From JAVZLH01 sp038883475 (GTDB lineage Archaea; Thermoproteota; Bathyarchaeia; Bathyarchaeales; Bathycorpusculaceae): a stretch of 64,000 nucleotides of DNA. The notes under the pieces were generated by a model. The model did not search any database and was not told the origin of the DNA. It was given only the letters and a program-made list of their open reading frames with translations. Numbering within the stretch: the stretch's first letter is position 1; each line of letters opens with the position of its first letter. The position numbers and the translations under genes were made by a program. Shown piece after piece: positions 51,261 to 59,575 of this stretch. The DNA is taken from positions 6,905 through 70,904 of the forward strand of contig JAVZMA010000006.1 of the NCBI GenBank assembly GCA_038883475.1. Reading direction: 5' to 3'.

Positions 51261-53921
51261 CTACTCCTCCCCTTCCTCTTCAGAGGATATCGTAATAACC
51301 TTCTTCTTCACCAAGACGACAATGACGACTACGACAACCACTATCGGAATCACTATCATAAGAATCGTCAAGAGAGACCATCCCCCCTCTTCTGGAGTAA
51401 CCGTTATCGTCGTTTGACCTCTCCCGCTTATGTACCCATTTTTGGTTGCGTTGGCTATGATGGTGGGCGATATTTGCTGAGTAGTTCTAGGCGCTTCAAA
51501 AGTGAAAGTGCAGTAGCCATTTGAATCGGTAATCCTGGTTGAATAAGGTAACGTGCCGTAATTTGATGACAATGTCACTGCGGCATCAGCCACCGGTGTC
51601 CCATTGCAACTTACATAAACAGTTATGACAGCAGAGCCTCCGGATGGCATCACGGATGCGCTGGCAATAACTTCCACGCTTAATGTTCCAGGACGCACCG
51701 TTATATTTGCTACGGCTTCTCCGTCGGCAAATCCTTCCTTAGAGGCCTTCACCATTATCGTGACGTTGACGGGAGAGTTAACTTGTGGAGCTGTAAACGT
51801 GAAACCTACGTAGCCGTTAAGATCCGTTAATTTTGCGGTTGTGGGGAATCTTTCAGAAATTATTGTGACGTTTGCGTCAGCAATATCAACAAAGTCATAC
51901 GTCACGTGCACTGTCACGTTGATTTTTGCTTCAGAAAACATGTCGTTTGGTGTAACGTCGATCTCAACCACCAACACTTTGGGCTTTATTGGAATTGTTA
52001 CTTGTTTCTGCTCGCTTGTGTACCCCTCTTTCGTTGCGGTTACTGTAATTGTAACGTTAAGTCCAGCCATGTCCGTCGTTAGAGGCGCTGTGAAAGTGAA
52101 AGTTGCCTCACCTTCTGCGTTTGTTATACCAGTCGTGTCTGAGAAGGTGCCGTTGTCGCATGAAAGAACAAGCGAAACATTTGCAACTGGGTCGTCAAAT
52201 CCGTCTCTGACGTGAACGGTTATGGTTGCCGTTTCTTCGGATTTGACTGTTTCTGGATCCACCGTTACTTGGACGTTGAGGGCTGGAAGAACTTCCACGT
52301 ATCCATAGTCGGAGCCGTCTGCATAATTGCCTGTATAGTTAGTTTTGGAGGCTCTGGCAATAATTCTAATGTCCGTTAATTTTGTCACATAGGGTGCAGT
52401 GAAGGTCGCCGTGAAATATCCCGTTGAATTTGTTAAGCCAGTTTTAGGCGTGAATGTTCCGCCTTTAACCGCAAATAAAGTGACATTTGCGTTTCCAACA
52501 GCCATTGTTCCGTTTGATACGTAAACAATGACCGAAACGTTTTCGTTGCAACCAATAACATTCTTGCCGAGTTCGATGTGCACATTTAATGGTTGAAGGT
52601 TCTGAACGTTTATTGTCTTTGTGGCGATTGTGCTTTCATTGCCGAAGTCGTCCATAACCTTCAATTTGGCAATGTAAGTTCCAGCAGAAGAGTAGTTGTG
52701 GTTCAGAAGTGTCAAAGTTGTCCAACTGCTGTTTGTTCCGTCTCCAAAATCGAAGTAGTACATGTCAACGCGACCATCATCATAAGAATCTGTGCCAACG
52801 AATGTGACTGGCTGGTTAGGCGCTACTAACTCCTTATCTGTCCAAAGGATTGCAGTTGGGCGGATGTTCGTGTGATTTATGGGGAACGCGAGGAAAAATA
52901 TGAAGTCAAGATTTATTCCATCGCCGCCAACAGGATTGCCTTTTCCTCGGGGGTTCAGATATTCATGGTATGGACCGCTTTTGTCGCCCCAATAGTTGTA
53001 AGTCGCATTCGCAGAAGCACCAGGTGTGACATCCATTCCTAAACCGTTACCATATATGTCGTTAAAGTGGGCTTCGTGATTTTCCCCACTTTCATAAAAT
53101 ATCCCGACGGCGTTGTCAAAAATGTAGTTGCGGGTTATGTATGTGCTTGTATTAGATGCGATGTAGATGCCATAAAAGTTCGCTGAAATCGTATTGTTAA
53201 GAATACTTGAGCAACTGTAGATTTCCGCTTCATAGGATATCCCCGCGTTTTTGTTAGCCTTTATTTTGTTTCGGCTTATGCTTATTTCCCCTGTCAAGTC
53301 TCCAGAAAAGGCGATTCCGTCTCCATTTGAGCTTATCTCACAGTCTTGTATAGTGATTTGGCTGCCGCCAGCCACAAATATGCCACTTCCAAGATTACCT
53401 GTTACATTACCATTTCTGATGACAACGCTGCCGCCGTTTATCGTGACTCCATCTTGAGAATTTGATTTTATAACACAGTTTTCCACATCTATTGAGCCGT
53501 CTTCAACTGTTATTCCGCTCTTTCCATATTCAATTATGCAGTACTTCAAAAAGGAAGATGCTGTACCATTGAACAGTATTGTTTCCCAGTCTCCCGCGGC
53601 TGGTGTGAGGCTGTTGGATGTAAACTTTATTGCCCTGTTGATGGTCCCTTCTGCTTTAAGCCTTCCATTAATAATCAGTGAGAAGCCGCCTCCGAACCTC
53701 ACCTCAACTCCAGGCTCTATTGTTAAGGTTACACCTGAATTTACGACCACATCATTTGATAGCACAAATGGGCTGTCAACAAGCATCCAAATTGTGTCTT
53801 GGGTTATTTCGCCTTCAACATAAGTCGCCTTTACAAGCGGTAACATTTTTACGCCAGCAAAATTGAGTGCGCTAACGAACATGGTTAGCAAAAGGATGAG
53901 AACCTTAAGTTGTCTTTTCAT
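51261..53921 (-). CDS. Large cell-surface protein: beta-helix, PKD and Ig-like repeats
   Basis: About 886 residues from the ATG at 53921. A signal peptide (KRQLKVLILLLTMFVSALNFAG) is followed by a right-handed beta-helix (about 80-330; NCVIKSNSQDGVTINGGSVVIRNGNVTGN type repeats, NosD-like). A PKD domain comes next (FVGTDSYDDGRVDMYYFDFGDGT), then four Ig-like repeats of roughly 95 residues, each ending near NG/EG-x-x-TFTFTAP. A C-terminal span and an acidic tail SEEEGEE anchor it. It is the first gene of the locus 2 run, 75 bp upstream of the ATPase, and is a good candidate adhesin or envelope protein. Confidence 0.82.
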   Translation of the reverse strand: MKRQLKVLILLLTMFVSALNFAGVKMLPLVKATYVEGEITQDTIWMLVDSPFVLSNDVVVNSGVTLTIEPGVEVRFGGGFSLIINGRLKAEGTINRAIKFTSNSLTPAAGDWETILFNGTASSFLKYCIIEYGKSGITVEDGSIDVENCVIKSNSQDGVTINGGSVVIRNGNVTGNLGSGIFVAGGSQITIQDCEISSNGDGIAFSGDLTGEISISRNKIKANKNAGISYEAEIYSCSSILNNTISANFYGIYIASNTSTYITRNYIFDNAVGIFYESGENHEAHFNDIYGNGLGMDVTPGASANATYNYWGDKSGPYHEYLNPRGKGNPVGGDGINLDFIFFLAFPINHTNIRPTAILWTDKELVAPNQPVTFVGTDSYDDGRVDMYYFDFGDGTNSSWTTLTLLNHNYSSAGTYIAKLKVMDDFGNESTIATKTINVQNLQPLNVHIELGKNVIGCNENVSVIVYVSNGTMAVGNANVTLFAVKGGTFTPKTGLTNSTGYFTATFTAPYVTKLTDIRIIARASKTNYTGNYADGSDYGYVEVLPALNVQVTVDPETVKSEETATITVHVRDGFDDPVANVSLVLSCDNGTFSDTTGITNAEGEATFTFTAPLTTDMAGLNVTITVTATKEGYTSEQKQVTIPIKPKVLVVEIDVTPNDMFSEAKINVTVHVTYDFVDIADANVTIISERFPTTAKLTDLNGYVGFTFTAPQVNSPVNVTIMVKASKEGFADGEAVANITVRPGTLSVEVIASASVMPSGGSAVITVYVSCNGTPVADAAVTLSSNYGTLPYSTRITDSNGYCTFTFEAPRTTQQISPTIIANATKNGYISGRGQTTITVTPEEGGWSLLTILMIVIPIVVVVVVIVVLVKKKVITISSEEEGEE

Positions 53922-54093
53922 TTTTGCACATCCACTTCTAATTTTAAACTCACAGTATCCTTTCACTCGCGCCAGTTTAAAGGGTTATGAATTAGGAATA
54001 AAATTTCAAAATCTACATCCAAACACTCATTCCTGAGATAAAAATGGGCAAGAGATTTAACAAAGCGCACAAAACCTAGATTGCGTAAGAGGC

Positions 54094-54876
54094 GTGTTTG
54101 CTATGAAAAATTTCGCAGCCTTTGCCTTTGAAGATTTTCCACTAGTAAAGTGCGGCGATAACATAGCCGAAATGATAGTGGAGGCAGCTAAGAAAAACAA
54201 TCTCGCAATTGAGGATGGAGACGTTATAGTTATTGCACAAAAAATTATCTCAAAAGCAGAAAAAAGAATAATAAAGTTAAAAGAGGTTGTCCCATCAGAA
54301 AAAGCTGAAGAAATCGCAAAAATAACAGGAAAAAACCCAAAATTCGTGGAGTTAGTGTTAAGGGAAACCAAAAATATAGTGAATGCTGCCCCCGAAGTTT
54401 TGCTTGTAGAGGATAAACGCGGTCTATTATGCATAAACGCTGGCATAGACAAGTCAAATGTTGAGGGTCGCGGCAACTTTGTGCTTTTACCTGAAAACCC
54501 TGACGAGTCAGCTGAAAGATGCCGCATGGAGATTAAAAAGCTGACAGGCAAAAATGTTGCAGTAATAGTCTGCGATACCTACAGCCGCCCATTCAGACGT
54601 GGACAAGTAAACTTCGCGATAGGCGTGGCTGGAATTAAACCCTTAAAAGACTACAGAGGGAAAAAAGACCTTTTCAACAACACTTTAAAGGTAAAAAACG
54701 TTGCAGTAATAGACGAAATTGCTGCAGCAGCAGAACTGCTCATGGGGCAAGCAAAAGAAGCGAGACCCGTGGTCATCTTCAAGGGTTTAAAAGGCATAGT
54801 GGAGTTTTGCGAGAAAAGCAGCATAACCGAACTGTTCATATCAAGAGAAGAAGACCTATTTAAAGGCACGCTGTAA
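54094..54876 (+). CDS. cofE: Coenzyme F420:L-glutamate ligase
   Basis: 260 residues (257 if the ATG at 54103 is used rather than the GTG at 54094). This ligase adds glutamates to F420-0 with GTP. Family segments are FPLVKCGDN, DGDVIVIAQKIISKAEKRI, VLLVEDKRGLLCINAGIDKSN and VCDTYSRPFRRGQVNFAIGVAG. Implies F420 use. Other F420 genes are not in the window. Confidence 0.92.
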   Translation: MFAMKNFAAFAFEDFPLVKCGDNIAEMIVEAAKKNNLAIEDGDVIVIAQKIISKAEKRIIKLKEVVPSEKAEEIAKITGKNPKFVELVLRETKNIVNAAPEVLLVEDKRGLLCINAGIDKSNVEGRGNFVLLPENPDESAERCRMEIKKLTGKNVAVIVCDTYSRPFRRGQVNFAIGVAGIKPLKDYRGKKDLFNNTLKVKNVAVIDEIAAAAELLMGQAKEARPVVIFKGLKGIVEFCEKSSITELFISREEDLFKGTL

Positions 54877-54879
54877 AAC

Positions 54880-55521
54880 TCATAACCCCAACAGAAACGG
54901 ATTGCTTTTCTTCTCTTCCCCTATAGTTGTTTGCGGTCCATGTCCAGGATAAACTACAAAGCTGTCTGGTAAGTACGTTAACTTTTTTAATGACCTTTGC
55001 ATGTCGGATTCTGAGCTGTCTGGAAAGTCTGTTCTTCCTATGGAGCCGCAGAATAATGTGTCTCCAGTAAACACTTCTTTGGCGCCTATTAACGATATGC
55101 TTCCGCGGCTGTGACCGGGGGTGTGCATAACCTTCAAGGCGATTTTTCCGAACTCTACAAGGTTTCCATCACGTAAAATTACGTCTGCCGGCGGGGAAGA
55201 ACCTTTAAAACCTAAGAAAATCGCCATGTGTTTGCCAATCTTCCCTAGCATATACGCGTCGTATTCATGAATCAAAATGGGCACATTATATTTTTCTTTA
55301 GCTCTACCATTCCCGCAGACATGGTCAAGGTGTCCGTGAGTGTTTACAATAAATTTTAGTTTAAGGTTGTTTCCATCAATAAACTTGAAAATTCTTTCAG
55401 CCTCAAAACTATTATCGAAACCTGGGTCGATTAGAATTGCTTCTCTAGTTTGTTCGCAACCCACAACATAGCAGTTTGTGGAAAACGCGCCTACAATGAA
55501 CATCCTCACTATCATTTTCAT
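54880..55521 (-). CDS. Metallo-beta-lactamase-fold hydrolase (glyoxalase II-like)
   Basis: 213 residues from the ATG at 55521 (the frame is open to 55581). The fold begins FIVGAFSTNCYVVG. The metal-binding motif is NTHGHLDHVCG, and GHSRGSISL, FTGDTLF and YPGHGPQTTI supply the remaining ligands. It resembles the YcbL/glyoxalase II-type thioesterases. Substrate unknown. It is convergent with cofE, with a 3-bp gap. Confidence 0.9.
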   Translation of the reverse strand: MKMIVRMFIVGAFSTNCYVVGCEQTREAILIDPGFDNSFEAERIFKFIDGNNLKLKFIVNTHGHLDHVCGNGRAKEKYNVPILIHEYDAYMLGKIGKHMAIFLGFKGSSPPADVILRDGNLVEFGKIALKVMHTPGHSRGSISLIGAKEVFTGDTLFCGSIGRTDFPDSSESDMQRSLKKLTYLPDSFVVYPGHGPQTTIGEEKKSNPFLLGL

Positions 55522-55593
55522 CGGCAAAGAAACTGTGTTAAAGGCTAATAAACTGTTTCGCTTCCTCCAAAGCAAAAGCAAAATCGAAACTGA

Positions 55594-55604
55594 TAAATTT
55601 TAAG
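55594..55604 (+). promoter_or_regulatory. TATA-like box for a leaderless zinc-ribbon gene
   Basis: TAAATTTTAAG centred about 20 nt before the ATG at 55619, where no ribosome site is seen. The spacing implies a leaderless transcript. Confidence 0.35.
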
Positions 55605-55618
55605 AAAAGAGTTTTCCT

Positions 55619-55846
55619 ATGGAGATTGGAGAACGATTGGATTTACGAGAAATTGAAAACGCATTAAGCCGTTTTAAGGAGTGTCCAAAATGCTATTCCA
55701 AAGAAGGATTTTGGCTTGGAATAAAACGTGACCATGCCTATGTGCAATGTAAGGGTTGTGGAGCAAACTTTGAACTGTTCGAGCTCTTTACCATGGACCG
55801 AGAACATGAATCGCCAAAATTGTTAAAGTTTTTCAGAAAAACCTAA
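55619..55846 (+). CDS. Small zinc-ribbon protein
   Basis: 75 residues. Two knuckles CPKC (residue 22) and CKGCG (residue 44) form a zinc ribbon, framed by charged helices. I recognise no specific family. Such proteins often act as transcription or RNA cofactors. It starts without a clear ribosome site, divergent from the MBL gene. Confidence 0.65.
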   Translation: MEIGERLDLREIENALSRFKECPKCYSKEGFWLGIKRDHAYVQCKGCGANFELFELFTMDREHESPKLLKFFRKT

Positions 55847-55873
55847 CAATAGTTGGTTAAATGTGTATTCAAA

Positions 55874-55886
55874 TTCAGAATCCGAA
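55874..55886. promoter_or_regulatory. Near-palindrome, candidate operator (copy 1)
   Basis: TTCAGAATCCGAA, an imperfect dyad with one mismatched pair, in the gap before the 53-residue gene. A 12/13 match occurs at 57044-57056 upstream of the M50 protease/rubrerythrin pair. A wider dyad AGAAT-CCGA-ATTCT overlaps it here. Confidence 0.3.
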
Positions 55887-55948
55887 TTCTAGACAAATAA
55901 TTAATAGTTCAGTTGCAAACAGCATTTTTCTGTAAGAAGGTAAGAAAA

Positions 55949-56110
55949 ATGATCAGGAAAGTTATAATCGAGGCAGTTTTAGTTCCTGAATCATCGAATA
56001 AACATTCCAGAGAGATTGAAAGGGAAATACTAAAAGAGATACGCGATGGATCTTTGGTTATTCCTTGGTGCGACAGAGTGGAAAAGGCTGTTGTGGTCGA
56101 GGGAAAATAA
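55949..56110 (+). CDS. Small conserved-looking protein (53 aa), function unknown
   Basis: 53 residues from the ATG at 55949 behind AAGGTAAG; a start at 55913 is less likely. It reads as a strand (MIRKVIIEAVLVPES), a charged helix (SREIEREILKEIRDG) and a strand-helix end with one cysteine (PWCDRVEKAVVVEG). I do not recognise the family. It lies downstream of the zinc-ribbon gene on the same strand with a 102-bp gap that holds the candidate operator. Confidence 0.5.
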   Translation: MIRKVIIEAVLVPESSNKHSREIEREILKEIRDGSLVIPWCDRVEKAVVVEGK

Positions 56111-56200
56111 GATTGTAGATTAGGATTGTGCATTCATGATTATTAAAAATTGATTGCTGAACCTTGTCTTAGTGGTTTGCTGACGGAGGTAAACTGAAGT

Positions 56201-56452
56201 TTGAGGCGTCTAGGCTTAGCCATTGCCATCATACTATTATCTGTTTGCATCTTGTTAATGCTTTCCCTTTTTTCTCTTCAAATGGGCAACGAGGCTCTTG
56301 CAAGGCAGCTTTTGCACTATGCTGAAGGTTCTCTTATTTTAGGAGCAACAGTTATTGCATACGTGATTATGCGACAGTTGATCCAAAGGGCCCAAGGGCA
56401 TATTGGAAAATATAAAGACGAATCACTAGGGTTTGATTATGAGGAGGTTTAG
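56201..56452 (+). CDS. Small two-span membrane protein
   Basis: 83 residues with a TTG start after CGGAGGTAAAC. Two spans (LAIAIILLSVCILLMLSLF and GSLILGATVIAYVIMRQLI) are followed by a charged tail. Family unknown. It is convergent with the rubrerythrin gene. Confidence 0.6.
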   Translation: MRRLGLAIAIILLSVCILLMLSLFSLQMGNEALARQLLHYAEGSLILGATVIAYVIMRQLIQRAQGHIGKYKDESLGFDYEEV

Positions 56453-56464
56453 CATTTTGAGTTC

Positions 56465-56968
56465 TTACCTGGACTTGAAGAATTTCGTTTTTGGAGCGCC
56501 ACATATTGAGCATTTTTCTGGAGGTTTGCCTTCCACAGTGTTTCCGCAGACTCCGCAAATGAAGTAGTTAACGGAAGTCATTTTTCTTCCGGATTTTAAC
56601 GTTTCAAGAGTTTTCGAGAAAAGAGCCTCGTGTACTTTCTCAACTTTATTGGCCACATCAAAACTCCACGCCGCTTTTTGATTTCCTTCTTTTTTAGCAG
56701 TTTCTATGTAGCTTGGGTACATATCCGTGTACTCAAATATTTCGCCGGAAATGGCTATTTCCAAATTTTCAATCGTTGACTTAACCTCGCCCATCACGCG
56801 TAAGTGGTTAAGTGCGTGAATGGTCTCCGCCTCAGCTGCGGCTCTAAAAAGCTTCGCGATTTCCACAAAACCTTCCTCCTCAGCCTTGCGAGCGAAGGCT
56901 AAATAACGCCTATTCGCCTGAGATTCACCAGCGAAGGCCTGTCTCAAATTTTCAACATTTTCACTCAT
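56465..56968 (-). CDS. Rubrerythrin
   Basis: 167 residues from the ATG at 56968. The ferritin-like diiron domain (1-130) has FAGESQANRRY and EAETIHALNHL with the expected Glu/His ligands. The C-terminal rubredoxin domain has CGVCG and CSICG. Rubrerythrin reduces hydrogen peroxide in anaerobes. Together with the desulforedoxin at 6 kb it indicates oxygen defence of an anaerobe. It shares an intergenic region with the M50 protease gene. Confidence 0.94.
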   Translation of the reverse strand: MSENVENLRQAFAGESQANRRYLAFARKAEEEGFVEIAKLFRAAAEAETIHALNHLRVMGEVKSTIENLEIAISGEIFEYTDMYPSYIETAKKEGNQKAAWSFDVANKVEKVHEALFSKTLETLKSGRKMTSVNYFICGVCGNTVEGKPPEKCSICGAPKTKFFKSR

Positions 56969-57043
56969 ACAAACCACGCTCAAAATCATACCGTTACTTA
57001 AATAAAAAGCTGGCGTAAACGGTTATTAAAAAGTTGTTAATGG

Positions 57044-57056
57044 TTCAGATTCCGAA
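57044..57056. promoter_or_regulatory. Near-palindrome, candidate operator (copy 2)
   Basis: TTCAGATTCCGAA, 12/13 identical to the site at 55874-55886, in the divergent rubrerythrin/M50 promoter gap. A shared regulator, perhaps redox-responsive, is inference. Confidence 0.3.
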
Positions 57057-57120
57057 CAATTCTCCAATAGACTTTTTTACCTCCAGTTAATCCTAATACA
57101 ACAAAACAGAAGGACAAAAA

Positions 57121-58194
57121 ATGAACGGAACACCAAACGAAACAGTGGAAACACCATACACGCAACAAAGTGAATTTGAAAAATTAACCCAAATGGTTTC
57201 TGCCGAGTTTCAAGTAGAAGAGGCCTTGCTTGAGCATAATGTTCCAACATACTATTTGAAACAGCCCCAAGAAACAAAGCAAGCGTTCTTAAGGTTGTTA
57301 AAGAACCTGGAGGCAATGAACCTGATAGCATTCTTGCGGAGAGTGGATAATAGGATAGTGTTAAAAATTGTGCCTAAGCCTCCTGTGAAAAAGAGTAACA
57401 TCACAGTGAATTGGATTTTATTCTTCGCCACCATCGGAACAACTTTTGTTACAGGTTATCTGCTTTCTCTGGATCTAATAAATCCTTTTATTGGCGGCGC
57501 TACCTTCACCGTGGCTATGATGGCTGTTCTAGGAACGCATGAGATGGGTCACAAGATAAGTGCAAACGAAAAGGGTGTAGAGGCAACACCGCCCTACTTT
57601 ATTCCAGGTCCACCTCCCTTTGGCACTTTCGGCGCCGTAATAATGCAGAAGTCTTTGCCGCCAAATAAAGACGCGCTGTTCGATATTGGTGCTTCGGGTC
57701 CTATAACGGGTTTTATTGTTGCAACGATTGTCAGCGCGGTAGGTTTAACAATGCTAATCCCCTCAAGTCCAAGGGCTGATACCACAATTATACAAACACC
57801 CATACTCTGGATTTTGCTTGCACAGTTTCTCTCAAGTCTCAACATGATTCCAAGACCGGTTGGTGACCAAGTTTTATACTTGCATCCGGTGACTTTTGCT
57901 GGTTGGGTGGGATTGGTGGTTACTTTACTTAATCTTTTACCTGCCGCTATGCTTGACGGTGGTCACGTTGCCCGTTCAATGGTCGGTGAAAAACCACGGC
58001 TTGTGTTGTCCGCGTTGTCAATACTTTTTCTGTTTTATGAAGGATTTTGGCCCATGGCATTCCTTGTGCTTTTTCTATCCATGTACAGGCATCCGGGACC
58101 ATTAGATGATGTTTCAAACTTGTCAATGGGCAGAAAATTCTTGGCACTGGCTTTGGTGGCAATTTTTATTTTGTGCTTATTTACCAGTTTTTAA
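57121..58194 (+). CDS. Site-2 protease-family (M50) intramembrane metallopeptidase
   Basis: 357 residues. A cytosolic N-terminal domain (about 1-95) precedes six or more spans. The zinc motif is HEMGH (140-144), the third ligand lies in LDGGH (278-282), and the PPPFGTFGAVI loop is typical of the archaeal/plant EGY-like group. It cuts membrane-embedded regulators or signal peptides. It is divergent from rubrerythrin. With the rhomboid and presenilin genes it makes three intramembrane protease classes in the window. Confidence 0.92.
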   Translation: MNGTPNETVETPYTQQSEFEKLTQMVSAEFQVEEALLEHNVPTYYLKQPQETKQAFLRLLKNLEAMNLIAFLRRVDNRIVLKIVPKPPVKKSNITVNWILFFATIGTTFVTGYLLSLDLINPFIGGATFTVAMMAVLGTHEMGHKISANEKGVEATPPYFIPGPPPFGTFGAVIMQKSLPPNKDALFDIGASGPITGFIVATIVSAVGLTMLIPSSPRADTTIIQTPILWILLAQFLSSLNMIPRPVGDQVLYLHPVTFAGWVGLVVTLLNLLPAAMLDGGHVARSMVGEKPRLVLSALSILFLFYEGFWPMAFLVLFLSMYRHPGPLDDVSNLSMGRKFLALALVAIFILCLFTSF

Positions 58195-58305
58195 GGCTAG
58201 ATTGCTTTGTATTTGCGTTAAACAGGTGAACAATAATGTTTATTAAATATTGCGATTTGAACAGTCTTAGATACATATAACAAACTCTATACAAAGTGGT
58301 GGAAA

Positions 58306-58533
58306 GTGAAGGGTCTACCTATCCTGTTGGCTTTCTTTTCAATGTTTATGGTAGCCTCGCTTCTAATTCCCTATCCGATGTTTCCAGGGAATGTCCTCTG
58401 CCAACTCATCGGCAAATCAATTAGCGAATACGCTAGATACGTGTCTGCGGTTTTTAACGGCGTATTTTATGGAGTTATCTTGTGGTTAACATTCCTTGGC
58501 ATAGGCAGAAGGTTTGAGAAAGAAAAGCATTAA
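58306..58533 (+). CDS. Small two-span membrane protein
   Basis: 75 residues with a GTG start after GTGGTGG. Two spans (PILLAFFSMFMVASLLIPY and VFNGVFYGVILWLTFLGIG) are joined by a short loop. Family unknown. It is convergent with the zinc-ribbon gene at 58553. Confidence 0.55.
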   Translation: MKGLPILLAFFSMFMVASLLIPYPMFPGNVLCQLIGKSISEYARYVSAVFNGVFYGVILWLTFLGIGRRFEKEKH

Positions 58534-58552
58534 AAAGCTGGGCCTTAGCAAA

Positions 58553-58828
58553 TTAATGTTCTACAGCTTGTAGAAAACCTGTAAGTCTTATTGTGCTTCC
58601 ACACTTGCTGCAAAGCAAAACCAACTCTGCCAACTCGTCATTCTTTACTTTTGTCTCAATTATCTGGTAGACTTCTTCAGACTCGTCGTCTGGAGATATT
58701 ATCGCCCCACATTTTGGACACGGGAAGGCTCCGTCTCCCTCGATTTTCGTCAGGTCAATAGTGTATGAAACGCCTTTCTTAACAGCGGCTTTCTTCATCA
58801 TATGAGCACATCCTTGTTGTTCTTCCAT
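58553..58828 (-). CDS. Zinc-ribbon protein
   Basis: 91 residues. Knuckles CPKCG and CSKCG lie about 35 residues apart around an acidic middle (SPDDESEEVYQI). The pattern looks like an archaeal TFS/RPB9-type or general zinc-ribbon. No specific function can be assigned. The stretch between it and the Lrp gene (58829-59029) is AT-rich with only a TATA box at its right end. Confidence 0.65.
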   Translation of the reverse strand: MEEQQGCAHMMKKAAVKKGVSYTIDLTKIEGDGAFPCPKCGAIISPDDESEEVYQIIETKVKNDELAELVLLCSKCGSTIRLTGFLQAVEH

Positions 58829-58997
58829 GACATCAAAAATATAATTAACAATTATGAATCACCAATATGAATTACGCATCCATCTTCAAAATTATGTTCT
58901 GCAAACTTCGCTTGACACGAAATCCCTCGTTCATTTAGCTTTTCTTATCTGTCACGAATTTTATAAAAATTTTTCATACTTTTCAAAAAGTTAAAGA

Positions 58998-59007
58998 CTT
59001 TATATGG
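58998..59007 (+). promoter_or_regulatory. TATA box, Lrp gene at 59030
   Basis: CTTTATATGG lies 23-32 nt before the ATG, with no ribosome site between. A leaderless transcript is likely. Confidence 0.5.
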
Positions 59008-59029
59008 ATAAAATGTAATAATTACAATT

Positions 59030-59548
59030 ATGGAACCAAAATTAGACGATAAAGATTTGGCGATCCTAAACCTTATCCAGAAAGACTGTAAGCTCACCGC
59101 AAAACAAATTGCCAGAAAAATCAACTCGCCGATAACAACAGTCTTCGCGAAAATAAAGCGTATGGAGGAGTTAGGAGTCATAAAAGCGTATAGGGCAATA
59201 TTGGACCCGCAGAAATTAAATTGTGGAACAACAGCCTTCATATTGGCTTCTGTCACTTATGGGGCAAGGGATAACGAGAGGCAATTTTCGCAGAGGGGCA
59301 TCGCTGAAGAGATAGCCAGGTTTCCCGAGGTTCAAGAAGTTCACATAATAACTGGAGACTGGGATCTGTTGATAAAGGTTAAAGCTGAAAACGTTGACAA
59401 AATAGGAAAGTTTGTTGTTGATAAGCTTAGACTTGTTAAGGGAATAGAGAAAACCCTCACATGCATGGTTTTCGAAACAACAAAGGAAACCACTGAAATA
59501 GCTATTGAAAACAGAAAAAGTCAAGTAAAAGCTGTCAACAAACAATAA
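59030..59548 (+). CDS. Lrp/AsnC-family transcriptional regulator
   Basis: 172 residues. An N-terminal helix-turn-helix (LDDKDLAILNLIQKDCKLTAKQIARKINSPITTVFAKIKRMEELGVI) is followed by a RAM ligand-binding domain (VQEVHIITGDWDLLIKVKAENVDKIGKFV). This is a classical complete Lrp. The effector amino acid is unknown. It is 27 nt upstream of the geranylgeranyl reductase gene and could be co-transcribed. Confidence 0.92.
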   Translation: MEPKLDDKDLAILNLIQKDCKLTAKQIARKINSPITTVFAKIKRMEELGVIKAYRAILDPQKLNCGTTAFILASVTYGARDNERQFSQRGIAEEIARFPEVQEVHIITGDWDLLIKVKAENVDKIGKFVVDKLRLVKGIEKTLTCMVFETTKETTEIAIENRKSQVKAVNKQ

Positions 59549-59575
59549 GGGAAAAGCTAGAGGGAACCATGGAAA

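Noticed and set aside
53245..53560. Repetitive GGN/N-rich coding segments as a possible CRISPR or tandem DNA repeat
   Set aside because: They are degenerate beta-helix coils at protein level only; there are no identical DNA repeats or spacers.
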